Assembly: GCA_902610585.1 (NCBI GenBank)
Contig: CACLWE010000005.1
Span: forward strand, 1-64,000
Direction: 5' to 3'
Source: an uncultured Pelagibacteraceae bacterium
Lineage (GTDB): Bacteria > Pseudomonadota > Alphaproteobacteria > Pelagibacterales > AG-422-B15
DNA length: 64,000 bases
In this document: piece after piece, positions 26,292-35,750 of the stretch
Position numbering within the stretch: position 1 is the first letter of the stretch
How the letters are laid out: the number at the start of each line of letters is the position of its first letter
Position numbers and translations under genes: made by a program
Notes under the pieces: model-generated
Seen by the model: the letters and a program-made list of their open reading frames with translations, nothing else
Told to the model about the DNA's origin: nothing
Databases searched by the model: none

Positions 26292-28070
26292 ATGACTAAA
26301 ATGACCACAGAAGAAGCATTCGTTAAAGTTTTACAAAAACACGGAATACAGCACGCATTTGGAATAATTGGATCTGCATTCATGCCAATTTCCGATTTAT
26401 TTCCAAAAGCAGGCATTACTTTCTGGGATGTAGCTCATGAAAATAACGGCGGTATAATCGCAGACGGCTATACAAGAGCGACAGGAAAAATGTCTATGTG
26501 CATTGCACAAAATGGCCCGGGCATTACTAACTTTGTTACGCCAATAAAAACTGCATACTGGAATCACACTCCAATGCTTCTGGTTACTCCACAAGCGGCT
26601 AATAAAACTATAGGACAAGGTGGCTTTCAAGAAGTAGAGCAAATGGCATTGTTTAAAGATATGGTTTGCTACCAGGAGGAAGTGAGAGATCCTACTAGAG
26701 TTGCAGAAGTACTAAATCGAGTAATTTCAAAAGCATTCAAAGGTTCCGCGCCAGCACAAATAAATATTCCTCGCGACATGTGGACACAAGTTATAGATAT
26801 CGAGTTGCCGCCAATAATAAAATTTGAGAGACCATCTGGAGGAAGCGAAGCAATAAAAGAAGCTGCAAAACTTCTATCTAATGCTGACTTTCCAGTAATA
26901 TTATCAGGAGCTGGGGTGGTCTTAGCTGATGCAATCAATGACTGCAAAGCTTTAGCTGAAAAATTAGATTCACCTGTTGCTTCAGGCTATCAACATAATG
27001 ATAGCTTTCCAGGTAGTCATCCACTTGCAGTGGGGCCTTTAGGTTATAACGGCTCAAAAGCTGCTATGGAGTTAATTTCTAAAGCAGACGTTGTTCTTGC
27101 ATTAGGGACTAGACTCAACCCATTTTCAACATTGCCTGGCTACGGAATAGATTATTGGCCAAAAGATGCAGCTATTATTCAGGTCGATATAAATTCTGAT
27201 AGAATTGGATTAACAAAAAAAGTTTCAGTAGGTATATGCGGTGATGCAAAACAAGTTGCCCAGCAATTACTAAATAGCCTTTCTCCCGAAGCAGGAAACA
27301 AAAATAGAGATGAGAGAAAAGCTCTAATTCATCAAACCAAATCTGCTTGGTTACAAACATTGAGTAGTATGGACCATGAAGATGACGATCCTGGAACATC
27401 ATGGAATGAGGAAGCTAGAGTCAGGGATGCAGATCGCATGTCTCCTCGCATGGCTTGGAGGGCAATACAGAATGGCTTGCCAAAAAATGCAATAATTTCA
27501 TCCGACATAGGCAATAACTGTGCAATTGGAAATGCTTATCCAACATTTGAAGAAGGTAGAAAATATTTAGCTCCTGGTCTTTTTGGGCCTTGCGGTTATG
27601 GCTTCCCTTCAGTTTTAGGAGCTAAAATAGGCTGTCCAAATATTCCTGTTGTTGGTTTCGCTGGAGATGGAGCTTTTGGTATAAGCATGAACGAAATGAC
27701 ATCTTGCGCTAGGGAAGAATGGCCTGCAATCACAATGGTGATATTTAGAAACTATCAGTGGGGCGCCGAAAAAAGAAATTCGATATTATGGTATGACAAT
27801 AATTTCGTCGGTACCGAACTAGATCCTGAATTAAGCTACGCAAAGGTTGCAGAAGGCTGCGGATTGAAGGGTGTTATAGTTAAAACCATGGATGAGCTGA
27901 CAAATTCACTCAGAGCTGCGTGTGAAGAACAGTCAAATGGAGTTACAACTTTTATTGAAGTTATTTTAAATCAAGAGCTTGGGGAACCTTTCAGACGAGA
28001 TGCAATGAAAAAACCAGTTGAAGTTGCCGGCATCAATCCTGATGATATGAGCCAAGATCAGTTAGGGTAG
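26292..28070 (+). CDS. xsc: Sulfoacetaldehyde acetyltransferase
   Basis: Thiamine-diphosphate enzyme (592 aa) converting sulfoacetaldehyde and phosphate to acetyl phosphate and sulfite. The N-terminal activating Glu lies in VAHENNGGIIADGYTRATGK near residue 50. The ThDP motif begins GFAGDGAFGISMNE near residue 455. AREEWPAITMVIFRNYQWGAEKRN is characteristic of Xsc rather than acetolactate synthase. It ends the tpa-FAD/GcvT-xsc operon. Sulfite produced here is the expected substrate of AprAB. No pta gene is nearby, so acetyl phosphate must be handled elsewhere. It overlaps the convergent amine oxidase gene by 13 bases. Confidence 0.93.
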   Translation: MTKMTTEEAFVKVLQKHGIQHAFGIIGSAFMPISDLFPKAGITFWDVAHENNGGIIADGYTRATGKMSMCIAQNGPGITNFVTPIKTAYWNHTPMLLVTPQAANKTIGQGGFQEVEQMALFKDMVCYQEEVRDPTRVAEVLNRVISKAFKGSAPAQINIPRDMWTQVIDIELPPIIKFERPSGGSEAIKEAAKLLSNADFPVILSGAGVVLADAINDCKALAEKLDSPVASGYQHNDSFPGSHPLAVGPLGYNGSKAAMELISKADVVLALGTRLNPFSTLPGYGIDYWPKDAAIIQVDINSDRIGLTKKVSVGICGDAKQVAQQLLNSLSPEAGNKNRDERKALIHQTKSAWLQTLSSMDHEDDDPGTSWNEEARVRDADRMSPRMAWRAIQNGLPKNAIISSDIGNNCAIGNAYPTFEEGRKYLAPGLFGPCGYGFPSVLGAKIGCPNIPVVGFAGDGAFGISMNEMTSCAREEWPAITMVIFRNYQWGAEKRNSILWYDNNFVGTELDPELSYAKVAEGCGLKGVIVKTMDELTNSLRAACEEQSNGVTTFIEVILNQELGEPFRRDAMKKPVEVAGINPDDMSQDQLG

Positions 28071-29356
28071 ATTTTTTTAATATTTTCTGCTTCTCTTAAG
28101 CCTGATTGTAGTGCCATTTGAAGATATCCTGCTGTTTTTACACTTGTTGCTTCTCCCGCAAAAAATAATTTAGAATTAACTGGGGTTGATAAGTTTTTTC
28201 TTAACAGTTGATTATTTTCACCAACTTTATTTGTACTGTAAGATCCAAAAACGTATGGATCCAAACCCCATTTTGAAACAAAATATGAGTCAAGCTCTGA
28301 AACTTTATCGCCATAAACAGCTTTTAATTCATTCAGAGCAATTTGAGCAACTTCCTCATCGCTTTTATTTTCTAACTTTTTTGCATTTTCGCCTGATATT
28401 GTTGCAACAATTACTGGTTCTTTGCAAATAGGCTCTTCATTGATCCAGGCATGGAATTTACTTTCTTTATTGGCAACAACAATAAAATCTTTATCACCCC
28501 AAAATTTATGAGTAAATTTTAACATAACTTTATTTAAAGTGCCCCAACCTAGTTTTTTAATTGATTGTTGTTTTTTAATTGGTAATTCGGGTATAAATTT
28601 AATTATTTCTTTTTTTAATACCCCTAAGGAAGCTGTCACAATAACAGCATTAGCTTCATATGTCTCATTGCCACTGACAACTTTGATAATATCTTGCTCA
28701 TAATTAATGTGCTGAATTGGTGAATTTAAAATGATCTTATTATGCAGTTCTTTTTCAAAGTAATATGCAATTTGATCATAACCTCCAATAACAGCCTCAT
28801 CGTTTGCAAATTCTTCTTGTTCAAATAAAGCTTCTATGGATACTTTATCCGGGTCATCAGCCTGTTCTAATGCAATTTTTTGAATAAGAACAAATAAGGC
28901 TTCTTCTTTTATAAACGACAATAAACCAAGTTTTTTCACAAAGTTGAAAATTTCCTCAAGACTTGTTGACGGGCGAAGATATTTTGCTAAGTAGGCAAAA
29001 ATTCCAACTCGAAATTCAATTTTTTCTAACTCCTTATTTGTTACTTTAATTTTGTTACCTTCTTTATCCAAAACTTCAAAGCTTGCAACAGAGCCTGCCA
29101 AAGAACATTTGTGAGACTCTAAACCTAAATCTTCTTTAATTTTCATAATTGGATTTCTTTCAGGGTTGTTGTCGTGTATCCAATTGGCACCCACTTCTAA
29201 TGGGACACCTAAAGACCTATCAGTATATAACCTTCCTCCAATTCGATCTTTAGCCTCAAGAATTGTTACATCATATCCAGAATCATTAAGGTTTTTGGCT
29301 GCTGCTAAACCAGATATTCCCGCACCAACAACCAATACTTTATTTTTTCTAACCAT
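28058..29356 (-). CDS. Flavin-containing amine oxidase
   Basis: FAD-dependent amine oxidoreductase (432 aa) of the MAO/polyamine oxidase family. The N-terminal VLVVGAGISGLAAAKNL dinucleotide fold is followed by RIGGRLYTD and EVGANWIH. The C-terminal LFFAGEATSVKTAGYLQMAL is the second FAD motif. It probably oxidises a primary or secondary amine such as a polyamine, which would suit the polyamine importer at 32476-36955. Monoamine or other substrates are equally allowed by sequence. The 3' end overlaps xsc by 13 bases. Confidence 0.85.
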   Translation of the reverse strand: MVRKNKVLVVGAGISGLAAAKNLNDSGYDVTILEAKDRIGGRLYTDRSLGVPLEVGANWIHDNNPERNPIMKIKEDLGLESHKCSLAGSVASFEVLDKEGNKIKVTNKELEKIEFRVGIFAYLAKYLRPSTSLEEIFNFVKKLGLLSFIKEEALFVLIQKIALEQADDPDKVSIEALFEQEEFANDEAVIGGYDQIAYYFEKELHNKIILNSPIQHINYEQDIIKVVSGNETYEANAVIVTASLGVLKKEIIKFIPELPIKKQQSIKKLGWGTLNKVMLKFTHKFWGDKDFIVVANKESKFHAWINEEPICKEPVIVATISGENAKKLENKSDEEVAQIALNELKAVYGDKVSELDSYFVSKWGLDPYVFGSYSTNKVGENNQLLRKNLSTPVNSKLFFAGEATSVKTAGYLQMALQSGLREAENIKKIYPN

Positions 29357-29369
29357 AATTAAAATAAGC

Positions 29370-29990
29370 TTATATTTTCTGAAATAAATACATTCTCGAT
29401 CTAGCGCTACTTTTATGGTTAGGCAAAGCTATAAATGGCTTAGAAATATAAATTTTAGAAATCTCATCTGCTCGTTTTTCAATTTCTTTCTTAAAACCAA
29501 GCTTTTCATAAATAGCTTCTGATATTGATAATATCAAATGACTTTTATTTTTAGTAAGTCGAATTAATTCTTTTATGGCTACTGGGCCTACATGACCTGA
29601 CGTCAAAACACCTGTGCATATAACTAAATCAAATTGATTTCCTTTTAAACTTGTTTTTTTACTTAACGACTCGCAAACTAGTTTTTTATATATTTTTTTA
29701 GAGCGAGCTACTCTTAACATATCTTTTGAATAATCTATCCCTACGATATTATTGTAACGAAGAGCTTTCAAAACTTCAGCGACATAGCCAGTACCACAAC
29801 CTGCATCAAGAATTTTTGAGCCTTTCTTTACAGTTATATACTTTTCTAGAATCTGTTTAACTTTACTTGGGTAAGCGTAGCCCCATTCTTTTAAGTCACT
29901 GTCATAACCGTCAGCCCATTCCCTATAATGTTTTTTTAGGCGGGTTGAATTCTTTTCCTTATAAACAATGTTTAGCCACTTTTTAACCAT
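29370..29990 (-). CDS. Class I SAM-dependent methyltransferase
   Basis: A 206-aa Rossmann methyltransferase. Motif I is ILDAGCGTGYVAEVL near residues 60-74, followed by VGIDYSKDMLRVA for the SAM ribose acid loop and FDLVICTGVL for motif II. It begins with a basic segment and has no membrane helix. It is 13 bases upstream of the amine oxidase on the same strand, so the pair is co-transcribed. The substrate is unknown. Confidence 0.83.
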   Translation of the reverse strand: MVKKWLNIVYKEKNSTRLKKHYREWADGYDSDLKEWGYAYPSKVKQILEKYITVKKGSKILDAGCGTGYVAEVLKALRYNNIVGIDYSKDMLRVARSKKIYKKLVCESLSKKTSLKGNQFDLVICTGVLTSGHVGPVAIKELIRLTKNKSHLILSISEAIYEKLGFKKEIEKRADEISKIYISKPFIALPNHKSSARSRMYLFQKI

Positions 29991-30045
29991 AATGAGCTCT
30001 TTCCTCTTTTGAATATTTAATAAATAGTATAAAAATTAGTCATAT

Positions 30046-31161
30046 ATGTTGATCGGTGTTCCTAAAGAAATTAAGCCGCAAGAAAATAGAGTAGGCCTAA
30101 CACCTGAAAGTGTAAAGGAACTTATTGATGATGGTAATGAAGTAATCATTGAAAGAACAGCCGGTCAGGGGTCAGGTTTTGACGATCAAAATTATAAGGA
30201 TGTTGGGGCAACAGTTTTTGAAAATGCGCAAGATATTTTCGACCGCGCTGAGTTGATCATTAAAGTTAAAGAGCCTCAAGATAATGAAATAAAAAAATTA
30301 AAAGATGACCAGCTTCTATTCACATATTTGCACCTTGCTGCAAGTAAAGCATTGACAGAAGGATTAATGAATTCCGGCGCAACATGTATAGCTTACGAAA
30401 CTATAACCGATAACAATGGAAGGCTTCCATTACTCGCTCCAATGAGTGAAGTAGCCGGCAGAATTTCAATACAAGCAGGAGCCAGAGCTCTTGAAATGAC
30501 AAACAAAGGAAGAGGCGTGTTATTATCTGGTGCAACAGGAGCACCGCCAGCTAAAGTTGTAATTATTGGATGTGGAGTTGTAGGTTTTAATGCCGCTCTT
30601 ATTGCTCATGGAATGAAATCAAATGTAACGCTTATTGATCAATCTGAAGCAAGGCTCAATGAATTAAAAAATTATTTTAATGATGAAGTCAATACATCAA
30701 TATCAACACCTGAAACTATAGCCGAAGAAGTTAAAAACTGTGACTTACTAATAGGAGGTGTGCTGATCCCAGGCTCTAGTGCGCCCAAATTAGTATCGGA
30801 TGAACTAGTTTCTAAGATGAAAAAAGGGGCAGCCATCGTGGATGTTGCAATAGATCAAGGTGGGTGCATTGAAACCAGCAAGCCTACTACCCACGCAGAC
30901 CCAGTTTATATTAAACATGATGTGGTACATTACTGTGTAACAAATATGCCAGGATGTGTCCCCCGTACATCTACCATCTCTCTAAATCAAGCTACATTAC
31001 CGTTTGTAAAAAAATTAGCGAGAGATGGGTTAAAAAAAGCATTATCTTATGATAGGAATTTTATGAATGGGCTAAATGTTATAAAAAATAAGTGCACTCA
31101 AGCAGATGTAGCAAGAGATCTGAACATCACTTTTACAAACCCTGAAGATTTAGTTGCCTAA
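30046..31161 (+). CDS. ald: Alanine dehydrogenase
   Basis: NAD-dependent L-alanine dehydrogenase (371 aa). The N-terminal MLIGVPKEIKPQENRVGLTP is the family signature, LFTYLHLAA carries the substrate-binding His, and VIIGCGVVGFNAALIAHGM is the NAD fold. With Tpa it would regenerate pyruvate from alanine and release ammonium, the usual partner in taurine:pyruvate transamination. It is transcribed alone, with a 55-base divergent gap from the methyltransferase. Its last 4 bases overlap the convergent MetE-like gene. Confidence 0.94.
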   Translation: MLIGVPKEIKPQENRVGLTPESVKELIDDGNEVIIERTAGQGSGFDDQNYKDVGATVFENAQDIFDRAELIIKVKEPQDNEIKKLKDDQLLFTYLHLAASKALTEGLMNSGATCIAYETITDNNGRLPLLAPMSEVAGRISIQAGARALEMTNKGRGVLLSGATGAPPAKVVIIGCGVVGFNAALIAHGMKSNVTLIDQSEARLNELKNYFNDEVNTSISTPETIAEEVKNCDLLIGGVLIPGSSAPKLVSDELVSKMKKGAAIVDVAIDQGGCIETSKPTTHADPVYIKHDVVHYCVTNMPGCVPRTSTISLNQATLPFVKKLARDGLKKALSYDRNFMNGLNVIKNKCTQADVARDLNITFTNPEDLVA

Positions 31162-32204
31162 ATACTTTTTGCTGCCTTTGATAGATTTTTTAATTTAAGC
31201 ATAGCCATATTCCTACTTAAATATCCAAGACCACAATCAGGAGCTGCTATAAGTCTCTCTTTATCAATATGGTTTAGACAGGACAGCAATCTATCCCTTA
31301 TCACATCAATTTCTTCCACTTCACTTGAGGCGACCTTTATTAACCCAAAAATTATTTTTTTTGATTTATACAACTCAAGTAGTTTTAAATCATTGTGTCT
31401 ATGAGCATCTTCAATTGATATGGTATCAATCAGACTATTCTCTAAGGCATCTGCAATTTGAAAATAACTTATTAACGGCGCTTTAGGATAATCATCTGCA
31501 TCAATTTTATCTGGATATCCACAACATATATGAGTTATCTTTTCACAGTCTGTAACTCCATGAAAACATCTTTCAAGATTATCTATACCAAATTCGATTG
31601 CCTCTTTTGATTTTCTTGCAAATAAAGGTTCGTCTACTTGTATATATTTACAGCCAGAATTGACTAATGACTTTATTTCTTTATTTATTGCCTCTCCTAA
31701 ATCTACTCCTAACATTTTATGATCATTATAAAATTCATTAGCAATCGTATCTGTGATAGTCAATGGTCCAGGTATTGTAACTTTAATAGGGTTTTTTGAT
31801 ATTGACTGACTCAATTCGTATTCTTTATTTAAAAACGATCCATTGAATTCAACTTTATTTGTGATTGTTGGAAGCCAACAATCATAATTGCCTGTTCTCG
31901 CAGTTTTCTTTGTTAGTTTTTGAAAATCGATCCCACTAAGATGCCTACAATGATAATGAATATAATTTTCTCGTCTCACCTCACCGTCTGTAATAATATC
32001 AATCCCGCACTCAATTTGATCTTTAATAATACTCTGTGAGGCAAGTTTTATTTGAACCTCATATTCTTCTCCCATTTTTTGTCTTGCCTGTTCCCACTTA
32101 GATGTTGGGTATTCAGCATCTGTTCCTTTCTCATCTTTGAACCAATCAGGTAAATCTAAGAAATCCGGTTTAGGATAAGCGCCAATTGTGGTTGTTAAAA
32201 TCAT
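31158..32204 (-). CDS. Core methionine synthase-like (MetE C-terminal domain) protein
   Basis: A 348-aa TIM-barrel protein equivalent to the catalytic C-terminal half of cobalamin-independent methionine synthase, without the N-terminal half. Zinc-ligand regions are visible as HICCGYP (His and Cys) and APDCGLGYLSR (second Cys). QVDEPLFAR near residue 195 matches the substrate Glu region. The usual reaction is methyl transfer to homocysteine, from methyltetrahydrofolate or, in core-MetE proteins, from another donor. The true donor is uncertain. The upstream leader contains two short hairpins (32228-32309). Confidence 0.82.
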   Translation of the reverse strand: MILTTTIGAYPKPDFLDLPDWFKDEKGTDAEYPTSKWEQARQKMGEEYEVQIKLASQSIIKDQIECGIDIITDGEVRRENYIHYHCRHLSGIDFQKLTKKTARTGNYDCWLPTITNKVEFNGSFLNKEYELSQSISKNPIKVTIPGPLTITDTIANEFYNDHKMLGVDLGEAINKEIKSLVNSGCKYIQVDEPLFARKSKEAIEFGIDNLERCFHGVTDCEKITHICCGYPDKIDADDYPKAPLISYFQIADALENSLIDTISIEDAHRHNDLKLLELYKSKKIIFGLIKVASSEVEEIDVIRDRLLSCLNHIDKERLIAAPDCGLGYLSRNMAMLKLKNLSKAAKSI

Positions 32205-32475
32205 ACAAAAAGTCTATTTATAACAATAATTTAGCCAAGAAATAACTGAGCTAAAAAATAAAAATAATAATCATTTTTATCAATACTTTATAGGATAAAT
32301 CTAAAGTATCTATTTATGGTTAATTTTTATGTATATTTATCATGTATTTAGATAAAGATTTATTTAAAGAAGTTTTATTAACTTATGAAATTTCTTTCAA
32401 TTTATTCTTTACAGCTACCTCTATATGTATGAAAATTTTTATTAATTAAACAAATAAATTAAATGAGGAGTAGCC
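32205..32475. other. 271-base AT-rich divergent intergenic region with two short hairpins
   Basis: This separates the MetE-like gene (minus) from the polyamine binding protein (plus). Two dyads are visible: ATACTTTA/TAAAGTAT (32283-32290 and 32302-32309) and TTTAGC/GCTAAA (32230-32235 and 32250-32255). Both lie nearer the MetE-like gene and could be in its 5' leader. The part next to the plus-strand gene (about 32320-32460) is low-complexity AT sequence in which I cannot place a convincing promoter. No RNA gene is recognised. Confidence 0.4.
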
Positions 32476-33621
32476 GTGAAGAAAATTAATAAAACTCTTA
32501 AGGCTGCAAAAGTTTCAAGAAGATCAGTCCTAAAAGGTGCAGCTGCAACTGGTGCAGCAGCAGCTATCGGACCTTGGTATATTCCAAATGCTTTTGCTGC
32601 TCCCGTTGTTAATGTTTTAATGTGGGGCGAATATTTGCCGGACTCAGTAGTTGCAGATTTCAAAGCAAAAACTGGAATTACTGTTAACCATACTAAAATA
32701 GGTGATAACGGTGAAATTATATCAAAAATGAAAGCTGGTGGTGGAGCCGGATATGACCTTGCAAGTCCAACTAATATGAGAGCTTTGCAATGGGCTGACC
32801 TTGGCGTACTTGCCCCATTTGATATGAATCGAATAAACACAAGTGCTGTCAACCCAGGAATGCTAGCTGTTGGTGAGCGTGACTGGAATTTTGGAGGAAA
32901 AGGATCTCACTGGGTTCCACAACTTTGGGGTACTGAGTCAATATCTTGGAGAACTGACAAATGGCAACCCGATGGACTTCCAAGCTTTGGAGATATTTGG
33001 GAACCTAATCCTGGAATAGATGGCGCATTCATGATGGGTAGAACATACTCAATGATGACTGGATGTGGTATTTGGATGCATCATCAAGGCAAAATGGATT
33101 TCTGGTCTTCTTATAACGATGAAGATACAATGAGAAAGAATTGGGAAACAATTACTGAATATTGTATTTCCAAGAAAGGAAATCTTGTGAAATTCTGGTC
33201 TGGTGCCGATCCACAGAAACAAGGATTCACATCTGATGGTGTTGTCGTTGGACAAACTTGGGATGGCCCTATAGCAGCAATGATGAAAGCTGGAGAACCG
33301 GTTGCGTACCAAACTACCGATGAGGGTGCGTTGGCATGGATCGATGGCATAACGATGTCTGCAAAAGCTGAAAACATTGATGAAGCTTATGAGTTAATCA
33401 ATTACAGTTTTACACCAGAAACAGGTGGTCAAACTGTGAATGAAATCGGTTATAACTCTGCTGTTAATGGAGCTTCAGACTTTTACTCAGATGAAACTAA
33501 AGCTTTAGCAAAAGCAATATACCCGGGGGATACTTCGACCAAGTTAAATCCTTGGCCACCAGAACCGCCATGGTATGCTGATGCAAGAGCTGAATACGCT
33601 AACAAATTTGAAACAGCGTAA
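32476..33621 (+). CDS. ABC transporter substrate-binding protein, spermidine/putrescine type (PotD/PotF-like)
   Basis: Periplasmic binding protein of 381 aa that starts with GTG behind a strong GAGGAG site (about 32465-32470). A twin-arginine signal S14-R-R-S-V-L-K precedes a hydrophobic Ala-rich stretch, with likely cleavage after AFA near residue 42. The mature start VNVLMWGEYLPDSV resembles PotD (YNWxxYxPxxV). It heads a binding protein-ATPase-permease-permease-agmatinase operon, so a polyamine or agmatine is the probable ligand. A strong terminator directly follows, which would give extra binding-protein mRNA. Confidence 0.87.
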   Translation: MKKINKTLKAAKVSRRSVLKGAAATGAAAAIGPWYIPNAFAAPVVNVLMWGEYLPDSVVADFKAKTGITVNHTKIGDNGEIISKMKAGGGAGYDLASPTNMRALQWADLGVLAPFDMNRINTSAVNPGMLAVGERDWNFGGKGSHWVPQLWGTESISWRTDKWQPDGLPSFGDIWEPNPGIDGAFMMGRTYSMMTGCGIWMHHQGKMDFWSSYNDEDTMRKNWETITEYCISKKGNLVKFWSGADPQKQGFTSDGVVVGQTWDGPIAAMMKAGEPVAYQTTDEGALAWIDGITMSAKAENIDEAYELINYSFTPETGGQTVNEIGYNSAVNGASDFYSDETKALAKAIYPGDTSTKLNPWPPEPPWYADARAEYANKFETA

Positions 33622-33649
33622 TTAGTTCTCTAGGATTAATTATTAAGAG

Positions 33650-33677
33650 CGCCCAAGGCATTGTCTTGGGCGTTTTT
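33650..33677 (+). terminator. Rho-independent terminator/attenuator after the binding protein gene
   Basis: CGCCCAAG (33650-33657), a 7-base loop, CTTGGGCG (33665-33672) and a run of five T follow 28 bases after the stop codon. It lies inside the transport operon, before the ATPase gene. Partial read-through would produce more binding protein than membrane components. Confidence 0.85.
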
Positions 33678-33719
33678 ATTTAATCGTGTTTTTTAGTTAA
33701 ATCATTATAATTTGTAACA

Positions 33720-34817
33720 ATGAGCGCAGATGTAGAGTTAAGTGATGTTTCAGTAACATTTGGCAGTTTTTATGCTGCCAAGAATGTCAACGTAAAAGTA
33801 AATGGAGGTGAGTTCTTCAGCTTCTTAGGACCTTCAGGCTGTGGAAAGACTACTCTGTTAAGGGCTATATCTGGATTTCAAGAACCTTCTGAAGGTAAAG
33901 TGCTTATTGACAATAAAGACATGTCTGGAATTGGTCCAAATAAAAGACCAACCGCGTTAATATTTCAAAACTTAGCTCTGTTTCCTCTCATGAGTGTATC
34001 AGAAAATATTGCATTTTCCCTTGAAGTAAGGGGCGTATCAAAAGAAGAAAGAAAAAAAAGAGCGGATGAACTTTTGGAATTGATAGCCTTAGAGGGACAA
34101 GGAGATAAAAAAGTTCATCAACTCTCTGGAGGTCAAAAACAAAGAGTAGCCATTGCAAGAGCTTTAGCTGTTGAGCCAAAAGTTCTTCTTTTAGATGAAC
34201 CATTGTCTGCCTTGGATTTAAAACTTCGTCAAAGAATGAGAACCGAACTTAGAGAAATACAAAAAAGAGTAAATATTACATTTATTTATATTACGCACGA
34301 TCAAGGAGAAGCCCTAACAATGTCTGATCGAATAGCGGTCATGAATGAAGGAGAGCTTGAGCAAATTGGAAAATGCGACGAAGTTTATAACAATCCATTA
34401 ACACCATTTGTTGCAACATTCGTTGGTGAGAATAATCCTTTATATGGAAAAGTTACAGGTATTGAGGGAGATAAAGCTAAAATTGAAACTGCTGATGGGC
34501 AATATTTAGCAACGATGAATGAAAGCAAAAAGTTAAATATTGGAGATGAGTCAATTGCATTTGTTAGACCTGAGTCTTTGTTTATACCAAGAGATGGAGA
34601 CAACTTTGATAATAAAATTGATGTGAATATTGAAAGTTTTGAATTTGAAGGTAATTTAAAAAATTTTTACGCAAGCCTTAAATCGGGAGCAAAAATTAAA
34701 TTTTCAGTACCAAACGCCATAGATACATCCTCCATAACTTCAGGATCGTCAATCGTACTAGGTTTTGAATCTTCAAAATCGATAATATTACCTAAAGCAT
34801 CTCTAGCTATAGACTAA
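33720..34817 (+). CDS. Polyamine-type ABC transporter ATP-binding protein (PotA-like)
   Basis: Cytoplasmic ATPase of 365 aa. Walker A GPSGCGKTT lies near residues 38-46, signature LSGGQKQRVAIARAL near 136-150 and Walker B VLLLDEPLSALD follows. The C-terminal portion after about 240 is a TOBE-like regulatory barrel, as in PotA/FbpC-type subunits. It is separated from the binding protein by a terminator and is 3 bases from the first permease gene. It energises the two downstream permeases. Confidence 0.92.
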   Translation: MSADVELSDVSVTFGSFYAAKNVNVKVNGGEFFSFLGPSGCGKTTLLRAISGFQEPSEGKVLIDNKDMSGIGPNKRPTALIFQNLALFPLMSVSENIAFSLEVRGVSKEERKKRADELLELIALEGQGDKKVHQLSGGQKQRVAIARALAVEPKVLLLDEPLSALDLKLRQRMRTELREIQKRVNITFIYITHDQGEALTMSDRIAVMNEGELEQIGKCDEVYNNPLTPFVATFVGENNPLYGKVTGIEGDKAKIETADGQYLATMNESKKLNIGDESIAFVRPESLFIPRDGDNFDNKIDVNIESFEFEGNLKNFYASLKSGAKIKFSVPNAIDTSSITSGSSIVLGFESSKSIILPKASLAID

Positions 34818-34820
34818 GTC

Positions 34821-35750
34821 ATGAATAATTTTTTATTTACTCAACCATTTTTTAAGAAAAACGGTAAGGCTGTTGCGATATATTTTTTAGTAGCAATAAT
34901 ATTTTGGTTTGTTTTCTTAGTTATCATTCCACAATTTTATATGTTGGATTTATCATTTAGAACCAACGTCCCCCCCTTAGCAAGAGGTGGACCTGAAGAT
35001 TATTATACTTTTGAGCACTATAGCCACTTTATATTTGGATCTAAGACAGCTACTGATGCTTTTAACTTTGTTGATCTAGGTGTATTTGGAAGAACTATTT
35101 TTGTTTCAATGCTTGTTACAATTGCAAATCTATTATTTTGCTATCCAATAGCATTTTATATTGCGAAAATTGCAAACCCTAGTACCGCTAGACTTCTTAT
35201 TGTTTCTCTGATTATTCCTTTCTGGATTAATGAATTGCTTAGATCATTCGCATTGAGGATTTTGTTTGCAAACGAAGGTGTAATTAATAATTTCTTGACC
35301 GGGGTTGGAATACTTGATCAAGGAATCCTATTTATCACTTATGATATCGGCTTATATACCGGCTTAATATACGCTTATATTTTGCTGATGATGTTCCCTC
35401 TCTATAATGCAATCGAAAGTTTGGACATTAATCAAATCGAGGCAGCAAAAGATTTAGGTTCCTCATCTTTTAGAACGCATTGGAGAATAGTTATTCCACA
35501 TGCTAAACCAGGTATTGTATCTGGCTGTACAATGGTTTTCATGTTAACTGTTGGAGCATTAGCAACGCCAGTTGTTTTAAGTAGCCCCAATACTTTATGG
35601 TTTCCTCAATTGATATATCAATGGTTTAATATGAATGACAACTGGTCACGAGGATCAGCTTATTCAATCATTTTGTTAATTGTTTCTGTTATTTTTGTAC
35701 TCACAATGATGCGAATATTTAAAGTTAGGATTGGAGAAATTATTAAGTGA
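34821..35750 (+). CDS. Polyamine-type ABC transporter permease (PotB-like)
   Basis: Inner-membrane permease of 309 aa with about six helices. The EAA loop that docks the ATPase is visible as IEAAKDLGSSSFRTHWRIVIP near residues 204-224. The domain order and length are those of PotB/PotH. Its stop codon overlaps the GTG start of the second permease by 4 bases. Confidence 0.92.
   Translation: MNNFLFTQPFFKKNGKAVAIYFLVAIIFWFVFLVIIPQFYMLDLSFRTNVPPLARGGPEDYYTFEHYSHFIFGSKTATDAFNFVDLGVFGRTIFVSMLVTIANLLFCYPIAFYIAKIANPSTARLLIVSLIIPFWINELLRSFALRILFANEGVINNFLTGVGILDQGILFITYDIGLYTGLIYAYILLMMFPLYNAIESLDINQIEAAKDLGSSSFRTHWRIVIPHAKPGIVSGCTMVFMLTVGALATPVVLSSPNTLWFPQLIYQWFNMNDNWSRGSAYSIILLIVSVIFVLTMMRIFKVRIGEIIK

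Noticed and set aside
26292..28070. Acetolactate synthase as an alternative identity for xsc
   Set aside because: The ENNGGIIADGYTRATGK and REEWPAITMVIFRNYQWGAEKRN stretches and the tpa context match Xsc rather than IlvB.
32230..32260. SAM-II riboswitch-like tail (GAGCTAAAAAA) on the plus strand
   Set aside because: No P1 stem or GG-rich 3' end, it points away from the MetE-like gene, and it is more than 200 bases from the next plus-strand start; AT-rich coincidence is likely.
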